Source: Polytrichum commune
Lineage: Eukaryota > Streptophyta > Polytrichopsida > Polytrichales > Polytrichaceae
Length of the DNA: 64,000 bases
Direction of reading: 5' to 3'
NCBI GenBank assembly: GCA_950295325.1
Contig: OX485803.1
Span: forward strand, 62,945,554 to 63,009,553
Below the pieces are notes generated by a model. It saw only the letters and a program-made list of their open reading frames with translations. It searched no databases and had not been told where the DNA came from. Position numbers and translations under genes: made by a program. Of the stretch, positions 23,951 to 35,800 are shown piece by piece. Positions within the stretch are counted from its first letter, which is position 1. Each line of letters starts with the position of its first letter.

Positions 23951-24451
23951 GCACTAAGGTTTGGCCAAGTAAGCTTGTATGCTGCCCAACCGGTAAGCTC
24001 GTCTGCTGGCCCAACCGTAAGCTTATATGTTGCCCAACCGGTAAGCTTGTCTGCTGCCCAACCGGTAAGCTCGTCTGCTGGCCCAACCGTAAGCTTATAT
24101 ATTGCCCAACCGGTAAGCTTGTATGTTGCCCAACCGTAAGCTTGTATGCTGCCCAACCGTAAGCTTGTATGTTGCCCAACCGGTAAGCTTGTATGATGCC
24201 CAACCGGTAAGCTCTTCTGCTGGCCCAACCGGTAAGCTTGTCTGCTGCCCAACCGTAAGCTCGTCTGCTGGCCCAACCGTAAGCTAGTATGCTAGCCCAA
24301 CCATAAGCTTATATGCTGCCCAGCCGTAAGCTCGTCTGCTGGCCCAACCGTAAGCTCGTCTGCTGGCCCAACCATAAGCTTATATGTTGCCCAGCCGTAA
24401 GCTTAGTCTGATGGGCAGAGCCCAGTATATTTGCACTAAGGTTTGGCCAAG
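23951..24451. repeat. 23-bp minisatellite, 18 units, flanked by 19-bp direct repeats
   Basis: The array (about 23970-24432) repeats the unit TAAGCTTGTATGCTGCCCAACCG in 18 copies. Variants occur at a few fixed sites (GTATG, GTCTG or ATATG; TGCCC or GGCCC; CCG, CCGG or CCAT). An identical 19-bp sequence, GCACTAAGGTTTGGCCAAG, occurs immediately before (23951-23969) and after (24433-24451). Units differ by 1 bp in length, so long open frames on both strands across the array are by-products and not genes. Confidence 0.92.
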
Positions 24452-25179
24452 CTCCTTAATGGCCCTGAATTAACACACAAATTAGGAGGCTACCTAAGGG
24501 ATTTCAAACTACAACTAATTTGGTGACTCTACCCTCTAATCAAATACTTTTCTACTTGGTCTCTATGATTTGGAATAAGTAACTAAACTAACTCCCTAAC
24601 ATCACTAAGGCTAACTAATCCACACATGTGGCCTTCAAGCTATAAGAGCTTACTCCCATGGGGTGAATTGAGAGAGAGAGCTTAACTAACTAACTTCACT
24701 AGAAAACTAACAATCCACACACGTGGCTCAAGCTCTTAGGAGCTTGCTCCCTTGAGAGCGCTTGATGGAGAGAGAGGAAAATGAGAGAGAAAACACCTTA
24801 AGTAGCAAAGAGGGAGAGAGGGGGAGAGGGAGAGAAAGGTGAGGATAGGGTGAGAGGATTAGCACCTCCAATCACAATCCCTTAACCTTCACCTTCAAAG
24901 TAGGGACTAATCCCCTTCCACCAAGCTTCCTTCTTCCTAAACTAACAAGATGGATCCAAAAGTGGGCATTTAACCCGCGGAGCTCACCTTGCCTCACCTT
25001 ACCCCTTACTCACATAATCAAGGCATTCTCCTATTGAACTCAACCCTTGAAATAACCACCCAACACATTCTAATGCCTAAACTTAAATCCACACCACACT
25101 TCACTCTTTTTATGTTTTGTGAATAATCATAACACCTCAAAGTCAAACTAAAATTGGTTTCGAAGAGTTAATCACCACA
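24452..25179. other. Intergenic region with imperfect tandem duplication
   Basis: No gene seen. Two imperfect direct copies of roughly 90 bp lie at about 24610-24690 and 24705-24790. They share a CTAACAATCCACACACGTGG-like start, a GAGCTTACTCCC-like middle and a GA run. Further GA-rich sequence follows to about 24850. Confidence 0.5.
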
Positions 25180-25622
25180 TGTGGGCACCATTTTGGGCTC
25201 ACACCACCCTACACCCCCCCCCCCTTCACCCCATACTCACACAAATACCACACAGACACACCCATACAAATCAAACAAAGCATACACAAGCAAACTGCCC
25301 CCCCATACGAGGAAGCACTCACCTGGCACACACAGCAGTCTCAGAAGAACGACCACAGCTCCTCCGATGCCGAATCCCCCGGGACGAAAACCTCCGAATC
25401 TGCCGAACAGTCAATCCATCCTCACACACTAACCAAAACCAAAACCACCCGCACATCGCCCCCTACCAAAGCTGAACATCTCTACCATAACAACACACAG
25501 AGCGGCAGACAAAGCCTGGTATCGCACCCCCCCACACAACGCCACATCTCGACACCTCCAACCACCCACCTAACAACTCAAGACAAACACCCACACGCAC
25601 AGCTCCGAAGCTACTCCCATCC

Positions 25623-25808
25623 ACTACCCACACAACCCCTCCCCTCAACAAACCCAGCCTCCCCAACCAGCACCCACACATACACTCAAAACCAACACCC
25701 CCCAAGCTACCTGACACTACCCACTCAACCCCTTCCCTCAACAAACCCTGCCTCCCCAACCAACATCCACACATACACTAAAAATCAACACCCCCCAAGC
25801 TACCTGAC
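25623..25808 (+). repeat. Two 93-bp tandem repeats in the LINE 5' leader
   Basis: Unit 1 (25623-25715) and unit 2 (25716-25808) both start ACTACCCAC and share CCTCAACAAACCC and ACACCCCCCAAGCTACCTGA. They differ at a handful of positions. Tandem monomers in the 5' leader are known in several LINE families, where they act as promoters. Confidence 0.8.
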
Positions 25809-27070
25809 ACCGAAACAGCCACTCGCTAACAACGAGCCAAGCCCAGCAACACCCTCTGACACACACATCTCCAAAAAAGCCAATCCAGCCCATCACAGCA
25901 AATGCCCACACACACACACTAAGGAGACCAATAACATCCACACCCCAATAAGCACAAAGACAACCCCACAGTCACCAAGAAAAACATGCAACACACTCAA
26001 TAGACACAAACAAACCCACACCCCCCGAAAAAATAACCCAATCCCCACCCATGATCAACCCACGATTGAACGCTACCCCGAATTACACCAAAACACACGA
26101 ACCCCAACATGGCTACTATCCCCAACAAATCTAACCAGCAACAACAATCCCCCCCCCCCCACCCATTGATAATAACCAAGCCCACCCCCTACTTAACACA
26201 CCCAGCACATCCTCCCTCATCACTCACCTCTCACTGTGCACACACATCTCTCCACACCACAATCCACACCTCTCACATCTCATCCTCACCACTTCTCTGC
26301 ATCCAATTAGCACTCTCTCCCATCCACCACTTCACACAGATCCTCCCAAACCTCCTCACCGAGCACACCAAGGAATTTCGAGAACAAGCATCGCCAACAC
26401 CGAAGCAGCTGCTGACATCCCAAACCATACTAGAGCCAGAGACACCGCCGACGCCTCCAACAGAAACAGAACCGGAACAGCCCCAGGCGCCTTCACCGAA
26501 ACCAACGCAACCGAAGAGAGTGATTACAACGACTACACCGCCAACACTGCCGCCCCCACCGTACCCAACGCCCCGCACAACGCAGCTGGAGAAGATCGCC
26601 CACAAACCTGCACACCACAGCACAACACCAATCACATACTCAGCCCTCCAACACAGCAACACCGAAACGCGATCAACACCCAGCCACAACTACGACGCAA
26701 AGTAACGACCCACATCGAAAATCCGAGACTGCCGAGACCACCAACCATACACGCCAGAACCCCGCCAGCTACAGGCAGACATCGCCAATTCTACAGACCG
26801 CTACTACAAAGACACCGGCTCCCACGACTTGAGGACCATGCACCACCAAGGAAACCGACAACGACTCAAACACAGGAAACACAATCACGGCGGACAGCAA
26901 AAGACCAAATCCGAGCACAAGTAGCAGACAACAAAAACGCCCAGCAACGACTCGACGACACACAACAACACTACTGCGAGGAAACGCCCACTGCCCGACC
27001 CCAACAACACTCCAATACCCGAGGTAAATCGCCATCTCATCCACCTGCAAGCACGATTCAGCGCACAAAC

Positions 27071-29023
27071 ATGTCACAACCTCCTACACTCAATGAGCAG
27101 TACAATGACTTCCGGCAACAAGTACTAGCGCAGCCGCCACCGCCCCCCACAGCTCAGCTCTCAAATCACACTCTTCAACCTCATGACTTGGATGCCGAAG
27201 AAGACCTCGACATGGATGCACAATTGGAGAATGTATCTCCGGAAAGAGGAGGGAGCTCCCTCCAATTGACATATGACCGCAATCCACAACACTCCGCCAA
27301 GGCCACGCTCTTCAAAGCAACACACAACTCCGAAAGCACGCCCCCAACCCTTCAATACCGTAATCCGAGAATTGAAGTCGCATCGGAAAGCCAAACCACC
27401 AAGAGAAGAAAAGCGGACGACTACACCGCGACATCAACACTCGACATCCCACATGCATCCGCAACACCACCATCACACACAAAGGTACAAAAAATGGCCA
27501 CTCTTGGCATTGACATGATGGGTTGCATGTGGCTAGGATTTCAAATGCACGAAATGCTAGCTACACAAAGAGGCAAGAAAGAGTTGAAGGAGAAGCGCAC
27601 CGAAGAGGAATTCATCGCCACCAACACACCCGTGAGTGAAAGACACGAATTCCGATCACTAAGGCGAGCATTCCCAAGGGTCAAGCAAACTCTCTACCCC
27701 ATTGAACGACCGGATGCGGTACCCGGACAACATCTACACTTCACACAAATACCCATGTACGAGAAGACATCCCAAGTCACGGGCCTCACCGAAGATTTCC
27801 ACGTCACCATCCGGTTTGATGGAGAATACAAGCAACTTAGCCGAAGGGAGGTCAAGACCACATGCATAGAGCGACTCCGAATCATGAACATACCTCTTGG
27901 AACCACCTACTCCAACCCCATCGACATTGGAATCAACACGGTTACAAGGAATTGGGCCGGCTTCATCAAAATTCACCTTCAAGAACCCAAGCGTGATGGC
28001 CTAGCTCTACTCCGAGGGGACCGAGCATTTGTCATGGCAATGGGAGACGGGGAAAAAATCATTGGAAAGGTGGAGAAGGGCTTTGAGCTCATCACAAAGG
28101 TGAAGAACATGAGATTACACCTCAAGGGTGAAACCATTCGAAACAACTTGGCTCTCGACATACTTCGCAACCTCATGCAACACTCATATTACGATGGTAG
28201 AGAAGTTGAGATACTTTCCCTCACTAAGGCGGCCATAGAGAAAGACTTCACCTTCATCACTCTCACCACCGAGGAAGCCCGTGATGACATCCTCAACAAT
28301 GGCCTCACATTTCAATCCGAACGTTTCAAAGTAAGCATCACCAAAAACAAAGACTTGGGCAACCCCTCGGAGCTAAGAATTAACACTACTTTAGTTGCTA
28401 ACAACCTACCACAACGGGAGTCTCAATCAACCATCACCAAATCCCTCAAGAAGTTGTTCGGAGAGGAGAACATCACCGGAGTCACCTTTGGACACAAGAC
28501 CAATCAAGATGATGACCGCCAAGCCGGATGGTGTCACATACAATGTTTGAATGCGGCGGTCTACACGGATTGGCTTTACAAGTCTACATACATTCTAGGG
28601 AGGCGTGTAGACCTCATCCCGCACAAAGGAAGCATTGACGGCACCGAACCAAACCAAACCGCTATCCGCTTAGCACAAGCCCCCGTAAGAGAAGCCATTG
28701 CTCAGAAAGTTCATGCTATGAGCAACACCACGGCATCCTCACCACTAGTTTCCGAGAAACTCTTCACCAAAGCCATGAAAGAGCTAGCCAATACGATGGA
28801 CGACAAACTTACCACACTCACCAACAACATCAACCTCAACACGGACATGCGTATCGAAGCTTCTACGGACACTCTCAAAACACATGCAACAAACATCCAC
28901 AACATCATGAGCGCAATGGCAATGGAATTTCAACAATCAAACCACCGCATACACAACATAATGCAAACGTTAGCCGCCACATCCCCGGACCCCCCCCCCA
29001 CACACACACACACACCAACATAG
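27071..29023 (+). CDS. LINE ORF1: RNA-binding-like protein, intact
   Basis: An uninterrupted 650-codon frame. Residues 1-140 are Pro/Gln/Thr-rich and low in complexity. Residues about 230-450 hold folded sequence with two RRM-like stretches. The first ends near TFITLTTEEARDDILNNG. The second begins TTLVANNLPQRESQSTITKS and ends GRRVDLIPHKG, following a beta-alpha-beta pattern. Residues about 540-635 are helical with heptad-like spacing (FTKAMKELANTMDDKLTTL), a probable coiled coil for multimer formation. ORF1 proteins of LINEs bind the element RNA and form the transposition particle. That ORF1 is open while ORF2 is broken is unusual; the RRM call rests on pattern only. Confidence 0.75.
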   Translation: MSQPPTLNEQYNDFRQQVLAQPPPPPTAQLSNHTLQPHDLDAEEDLDMDAQLENVSPERGGSSLQLTYDRNPQHSAKATLFKATHNSESTPPTLQYRNPRIEVASESQTTKRRKADDYTATSTLDIPHASATPPSHTKVQKMATLGIDMMGCMWLGFQMHEMLATQRGKKELKEKRTEEEFIATNTPVSERHEFRSLRRAFPRVKQTLYPIERPDAVPGQHLHFTQIPMYEKTSQVTGLTEDFHVTIRFDGEYKQLSRREVKTTCIERLRIMNIPLGTTYSNPIDIGINTVTRNWAGFIKIHLQEPKRDGLALLRGDRAFVMAMGDGEKIIGKVEKGFELITKVKNMRLHLKGETIRNNLALDILRNLMQHSYYDGREVEILSLTKAAIEKDFTFITLTTEEARDDILNNGLTFQSERFKVSITKNKDLGNPSELRINTTLVANNLPQRESQSTITKSLKKLFGEENITGVTFGHKTNQDDDRQAGWCHIQCLNAAVYTDWLYKSTYILGRRVDLIPHKGSIDGTEPNQTAIRLAQAPVREAIAQKVHAMSNTTASSPLVSEKLFTKAMKELANTMDDKLTTLTNNINLNTDMRIEASTDTLKTHATNIHNIMSAMAMEFQQSNHRIHNIMQTLAATSPDPPPTHTHTPT

Positions 29024-29812
29024 CTAGGCTACCACATACACCAAGCACATCTATGGCCAATGCACAAGTAGGGGACAACAACGCACCACAGCTAGCACCC
29101 CCAGGATTCCAGAATCCCCATTTTAGGAACTCTCCATCAAGTCTCCACAAAGGCCCATACCACCTACATGAATAGTATACACATAGCATACTCATGGACG
29201 ATACTCATACATCTACTATGTATTTCCTTCTTACATATAAATAAAGGATACCCAATTGTGCTCAAAATGGTCACACTAGGCGTAAGATCTCCCTTATACA
29301 CGATCAAATACAAAATTACACCCTCTACTAACCAAGCATACATTATAATAATTGCACTTCTCATCATGAAAACATACGCCCACACCAACCCCCCAACCCC
29401 ACAAAACATAATCCACACAAAGGTCTACATACATACTAACCCCCTCATCCCACACACCACAATACATCCAACAACACATACCCACACGACCATTCACCAT
29501 CATCAAAACTATAATACCATCCCAAACTCAAACAAAACAACACCTAAAAAGGAAGAGCTATTTTACACACTAAAAGAAATACTACAAACTCACCTATCGG
29601 GCACATCCATCACATCCACACTAAACCCACATACACCTCCACTACCTCACACCACCCTACCATTAAAACATCACCACATTGGATATAGCCACATAAACCG
29701 CCACAACATTACTTTAGTCAACTTCTACACAATAAGACATACGCACTTAAAACGCCCAACACTACACAAAACCTTTGCACAAATTGTTGACCTCCAAACA
29801 CTCATCCTAAAA

Positions 29813-29842
29813 GGTGGAGACATACAACTCAACCCGGGCCCA
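29813..29842 (+). other. 2A-like ribosome-skipping motif
   Basis: In frame with ORF2 these codons read GGDIQLNPGP, preceded by LQTLIL. The canonical 2A end is D-(V/I)-E-x-N-P-G-P, and the only departure is Gln for Glu. Functional 2A and 2A-like sequences, including those of some animal and trypanosome non-LTR elements, make the ribosome release the chain between the final Gly and Pro. Here the break would fall at 29839/29840, freeing about 224 residues from the rest of ORF2. Activity is not shown by sequence alone. Confidence 0.75.
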
Positions 29843-30208
29843 CTTTCATACATTTATAAAAATCCCCCTATAAAAAACACACAAGAAACAAAACCATACT
29901 CTATTAAAAATCCATCCGTATTCCAATACGCCCAACTAGTAAGCCTATCACCCATACACTTACCACAACACCCCCCTAACCCCATCAAATTAGGCCTAGG
30001 CCATTCACACCACAAACCAACCGCCCCAAAACCCTTACATCCAAACTCACAACATAACACCGTAATTATACATAGATACATAGCTAACATATGGGCATTA
30101 CCCTACTTACTCCAAAATCAACCACCACCCGCCATACAATCACATAACAAGAAACCACAATTAAGCATAAGCACACAATACCACAATCAAAAACATCTCC
30201 TCCTACAA

Positions 30209-30238
30209 TGTGGAGATATACACCCTAACCCAAGACCT
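30209..30238 (+). other. Second, damaged 2A-like motif
   Basis: The codons read CGDIHPNPRP, preceded by HLLLQ. Related elements in animals carry GDIHPNPGP. Here the essential Gly is Arg (AGA), which should abolish skipping; a single G-to-A change of GGA would produce this. It lies 132 codons after the first motif in the same frame. Confidence 0.6.
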
Positions 30239-30867
30239 ATGCCTAACCTACTACAAAAATACCCCCCGGCTCACAAAAGACGACAACATACATATTTCCT
30301 ACTTGGTACGATCAAATTTCAACCCGAATATCAACACCTTGCCAAAACATTCAAACATTTTTTCCAAAATACACACCCCTTACACGAACAAATAACACTC
30401 TCACTCCCATACTTATACAACCACATACAAAAATACCATGCCCACCCCCCCTCACGAATCATATATGCAATAATAGTAACAATTAGCCCCTCTACTATAG
30501 CATGTAACTTGTACCTACAACAACAACCAACACATAACTGGACATCACAAATATTAGAAAAAATGACCAAACTATCTAACCCGCCGGAACGACACATAGA
30601 CACCCCACACCCATATACGCAATTTTGTAACATATTTAATGATACAATCAACCCCGCCAACACAATACACAAAAAATTATATGATTACATCCACTTACAT
30701 CCCGACTCACTTAGCATACAAAATTTACAGGAAGCATTCCCATACCTACCAAAGCAACTTATAACGGAAGCCTTAAGATACAACGAACCCATAAACGAAT
30801 ATACACATCCTAATCCACCCATACCCATCCCACCATCACCATCCGAACCAATCCCACTAACAAGTCT

Positions 30868-31640
30868 AGAAACATATGCCATAACATGGAATGCTTCTTC
30901 ACTTAACACCGTTATGTCATGTTTACAAGACTTAATTACAAAAGAACCCCCGTCAATCATCACCCTACAAGAAACCAAACTATCCGCCACAAAATCCACA
31001 AAACACATACAAAGATAACTTCCCCAATATAAACTTTTCTTCAATAATACACATAACATCACGAGAATCACACGCCAAAAAATAACCTATAGAGGTTTTG
31101 GAGGAGGTCTCCTACTCCTTGTACACATCAAACATGCATTCCCCGGTAACATCTCCAAAATACCCACTCCCGCAGCCATATCCCCTTTTCTCCAAATAAC
31201 ACGCATAGCCAACCAACCCCTACAACCTTGGCTCCTACTTAACTTATATATGCCCTCACATGAGGACGACCTACCTCTCATCCCCACCATCCAAAATACC
31301 ATTACGGACCAAATTAACACACACCCAAACCACACATATATCTTATGCGGAGACTTTAATAGGGACATTGCCCTAATAGGACGACAAAACGACCAACAAA
31401 TTACACCGCCACAAACAGAGGACTACCTATGGAGATCCTTCATACTCGACCTCGGACTGACATATATTCCAACAAATACAACATTATCTAGACAAGGGGG
31501 ATACAACTACACACAAAACAACTTAATTAACGGTTTTTTCATAAAAACCCTTGATAACAACCAATACTCCGCTACTACAAACCAACATACTCAGCTAAAC
31601 TCCGATCACATGCCCATCCAACTAAAAATTCCCCCTAACA
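30868..31640 (+). other. APE-type endonuclease domain of LINE ORF2
   Basis: Conserved blocks appear in order: TWNASSLN (Asn), LQETKL (catalytic Glu), LYMPS (Tyr), LCGDFNRD (Asp and Asn, near 31346-31369) and NSDHMPI (Asp-His pair, 31598-31618). All active-site positions are kept. This enzyme nicks target DNA to prime reverse transcription. One stop (TAA at 31016) interrupts it about 50 residues in, and the frame continues unchanged after it. Confidence 0.88.
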
Positions 31641-32579
31641 CACTCATCGCTAGAACACCAATTATAGCATCCGAACCACCACCAAGAATTCTCAACCTTA
31701 TCCCAAAGGAGAAAATTGAAGACTTCCACACCAAATTCTTTGAAACTAACTCAACTCAAATTGATGAGCTCATACTATTATTAAAACATAACCAACTAAC
31801 AAATGAACAATGGCAATTAGCATGTGACTCACTAAACACCCTCACCGACAACATCACCAACATCGTCTTAGAATCATGCAGTGCCCCACCCATTCCCACA
31901 TTGCCAAACCGAATTGCTAACCAAGGAGGCTATCTCCCAAAGAAGACACAAAAAACTGGAAACTACACTTATCCACCTACCACCTCATCCGGAAGGCAAT
32001 TTACACCATAAAAAACAACCCGAACTGGCGCACCCACCCCATTATTACCCAAGAAATACACAATCATATTCACACTAGCATACCTCCACCACCAAACCCC
32101 TCTCTCCCACACAACACATGGGTGAATGCCCTAGCTAAAATTGCAAAAGAAGCTAAGAACAAAGCCCGCAAAATCATCACCGACTACACCACCAAACAAA
32201 TTAAAAAAACCATATCAAAATATCAACAACTCTATGATAAAAGTCCCAATACTATCTACAGAAAAGTTTTTAAAAATACCGACACCCCCCACTCGATTGC
32301 CTCATATATAGGCACAACAACATTCTTACCAACCCAAAAGACATCGCACAAGAAATACATGCCCAACAATCAATCAGTAATAGACCAACTGTCCCAACCT
32401 GCCATTATCAACCAGACCACCCACAACAATGTTGTCAATGCATATGCGGAGTCAGACAATACCCGTGGCATGATCTGAATGGATATGCCCTGGAAAAAAG
32501 AGGCGAAGCATCAACTCCCATGCATACATACCTAGATCAAGGAACATATGACATATGCCTCAAAAATTTAACCAACGAG

Positions 32580-33410
32580 AAAATCCCTGGATCCGACAAA
32601 ATACCCAATGCCATATTAAAAAATATGCCACCCAGATTTCACACACTTCTATTGCTATTTTTTACTCACTGCTACAAACAAAAACAAATCCCCGCATCTT
32701 GGAAAACAAGCCTCACAAACTCTTATATAAAAAAGGCAACCCCCACCACCTTACTAACCATAGACTAATCGCACTCGCTAATACAATTTACAAACTATTT
32801 ATTAGTACACTTACAAGCATATTATCCACGTACGGAGAAAAATATCAAATCCTACACAACAACCAAGAAGGCTTTAGGGCTGAACGATGCACCACACGAC
32901 AATTACAAACCCTCATAGCGGCATTAGAAGATGTAAGACTTACTACTCAAGATATTTACATATTATACATCGATTTCAAAAACGCCTTCGGATCTATTGA
33001 TCATGCCAGACTTCTCGCCATTATAAAGGACCTAGGCTACCCACAAGACGATGTGGCCTTAGTAGGCAATATCTACTCACAATCCACTACCACCTTTAAC
33101 AGAGAACATTTTGATCAAACAAAACTCATACCCATACAACGTGGCACTATACAAGGTGACACCTTGAGTCCATACATTTTTATCATATTTATTGAACCAC
33201 TCCTACAATGGCTACAACGAGGTAACAATGGATACACCTTTCACACCTCTAATACAAAACTACGCTCTGCAGCCTACGCAGACGACCTGGCCGTAATAGC
33301 CAATAATTTGCCATTCCTCCAACTCCAACTAAATAAATTGGACAAATTCTGTGAGTGGGCAGGTATGGACCTCGGCATCCCAAAATGCGCAATCACGGAT
33401 TGCCCCAACA
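32580..33410 (+). other. Reverse transcriptase domain of LINE ORF2
   Basis: Signatures in order: PGSDKIPNAIL, a HRLIALANTIYKLF block, QEGFRAERCTTRQLQTL, YIDFKNAFGSIDH (near 32964-33002), QGDTLSPYIF (33152 on) and AYADDLAVI (YADD at 33275-33286). Both catalytic Asp of YADD and the first catalytic Asp in YIDF are present. A frame change near 32735, at a run of A, lies between the first two blocks. The blocks are those of LINE reverse transcriptases, not of LTR elements. Confidence 0.92.
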
Positions 33411-33547
33411 AAACAAAATTAAACCCCCAAGCCTTCAAAACACACATAAAAAATATCAACATAAACTTTAGAAATCAACCCATACCTATCCTAAGCCAAC
33501 ACGAGCCATATATTTATCTTGGAATTAATCTAGTCCCCTCACTATAA

Positions 33548-35695
33548 TGGAAAACTCAAACACACATAACAACAACTAACCTAATCAAACAATGCAAGCT
33601 ACTAACCGCATGCCCAGCCACCATGAAACAAAAAATCCAAATGATTGACACAGTCATAAGAGTTGGCATCGCCTACAATTTCTACGCCGTTCCATATTCA
33701 CTCCCGCCATTAAGAAACTCGATAAACGAATAATCGCCCTACACAAAACTATATGCGGCTTACCGAAATGCATGTCCAATGCGGTCACACAGCTACCACA
33801 AGATATGTTCGGCACACAAGCCTTTTCACTCAAAAATGCATACCTTACATGTATAGGTGAACAACTTATTAATGCCCTCAATGACAAAGGGCGACTAAGA
33901 AAAATATATAATGAATTAACTAAACACATACTTGCCAAACATGGCGGATCCCTTAAACTACCACGCATATCCCGCCAAGATTGTATCCGATCACCAATTA
34001 CACGCACGTTATTCTTACTCAAAACAACTAGTGGCATTCACCTCAAGAGCCAACTCGAGAAATTTCCCCTCCTCCCCACACCCTTAGAAACCCAACGGAT
34101 GCACCAAGCACAAACCATACCAACACTAACTCCCACACTCTCCCTTAAATACCTACATAAATTCATCCTCCACAACATAACCGAACTCAAGCACATAACC
34201 CACCCCAACGGCACACATCTTATGACAAACGATGACTTCAAACATTACTATGGTACACTCACTAAAACAACACAAGCCGCCATAAAACAAGCCCGAACTC
34301 TTTTTTGCGAACCACCGTGTCATAACCCATGCCTAAATAATTGCCCAACACATACCCTATCAAACATCCTCAAAAACCCTTACAAAATACACAACCACCA
34401 CATAGACACACGATTAGAAAGACATAATGCACACCTACCCACACCTCCACCTCCGGAATACCCGAAGCCACCCTCGTATATACAAAACAACCACATACAA
34501 TATCCAATTCACTCTATAATAAATGACCGCCCCCACACCTACAAAGATAAACACAAAATTACCAAAAGGTATACATCCTACCTATGCCAATGGATACTCC
34601 CCCACGAAACCATATACAACAAGTGGCTTCCCCAAAAAGAATTGTTCCCATGTAACAACCAAAACACCATAAGCCATAACATTCTACTTCTAACACAATA
34701 TTCTACCCACAAACAAAATCAACACTTCACCAACATCTTAAAATCACACTTTAATGAAGAACAACTAAGAGACACTAGATACATCCCCCCCCCCCCCCCC
34801 CCCCACAAATTATAACCCTATGTCATGTTAATATCAACGAATGTAACCCAGATAATGACATCGCCTGCACTCAACACACCATCCAAAGCCAACATAGTGT
34901 AACACACATATACGACAATGATGGTCGTCACTTAATTACCATCCCCGAACAAAGACTACAATGGTTGTGGGAACAATACCAAAATGCATTACACATACCG
35001 CACAATCTCAAACCCCCCACACAATCATTCAAACAAGAAGTTGTATGGTTATACCAAAGGTACAAATACCGAATGCCCAAAAGTGACCCCCTCAAACTAT
35101 CACAATATACACTCCCAAATGCCATCATTAACCATATTATAGACTCCTTCCATATCACACATTCATATTTTTCATCACCCGTCACATGCCCTACCACGCT
35201 AAGACAATTCTCCTCCACTTTCTCCCGAGACAAAGTTTTCAGGTAAAGAGGAACGGCATTCCAACACAAATGGACAGGTAACGGGTATGCCCACCCACAT
35301 ACAGAAACACACATCCAACAAGCCCTTCACTGGGCAAGACTTGCAGCCCACAACAACCCCGACACAATTACAATCCTTATAACAACTGATCCAAATTGGT
35401 ATAAGAACCTTCACCCTCATGAAGGCCCTTTCCCGGACTCATACGTCATCACGCACTTTAAAGCAGACACCATTACATACGAAGAACCCACGATACCCCC
35501 AGAACTACAAATCGAACCTCGAATAGAAAGCCGTGACATTAGAATACTATGTATACACCACAAAACCACGTCCATCGGAACCACAAGATATGCATGTTGC
35601 ATGAACACTATCGGCAAATTTCTACAAATACCTACTATATTCAACACAACCGCACCACCCACACCAATGAACACCTCAGTAAACCGTAGTAAGAA
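33548..35695 (+). other. Large unassigned region between RT and RNase H
   Basis: About 700 residues separate RT from RNase H, more than is usual. The first part (to about 34260) may be the RT thumb and a linker. It is followed by a Cys cluster, CEPPCHNPCLNNC (34308-34346), that could bind zinc. A Trp/Tyr-rich stretch comes next (LQWLWEQYQ, VVWLYQRYKYRMP), then a block with HWARLAAHNNPDTITILITTDPNWY and later ADTITYEEPTIPPEL. The last block has the look of a Rossmann-like strand followed by conserved aromatic residues. A decayed methyltransferase-like module is possible, but I cannot support it from motifs. Confidence 0.5.
34785..34804. repeat. Poly-C run (20 C)
   Basis: A 20-base C homopolymer inside LINE ORF2; the reading frame changes across it. 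Shorter C runs lie at about 25208, 26149, 28986 and 35709 in the same element. Confidence 0.9.
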
Positions 35696-35800
35696 ATGGG
35701 CCCAACTCACATACCCGCCCCCCCCCCCCAACCCCTAACCCATAATACCACTATTCCACCAATCATAAACCATGACATATGCCTACCCCTCAAATACCCA

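Noticed and set aside
23932..24276. Long repetitive ORFs on both strands over the minisatellite
   Set aside because: They exist in several frames at once because the repeat unit has few stops; no start context or splice signals.
23951..24451. CRISPR-like array
   Set aside because: Units are contiguous and near-identical with no unique spacers, and the context is a plant nuclear genome. It is a minisatellite.
26109..26705. 198-codon plus-strand ORF before ORF1, as a possible ORF0
   Set aside because: Thr/Pro-rich with no domain; open frames are expected by chance in this base composition.
25463..27394. Minus-strand Gly/Val/Trp-rich ORFs
   Set aside because: They are shadows of the A/C-rich LINE plus strand, whose complement has few stops.
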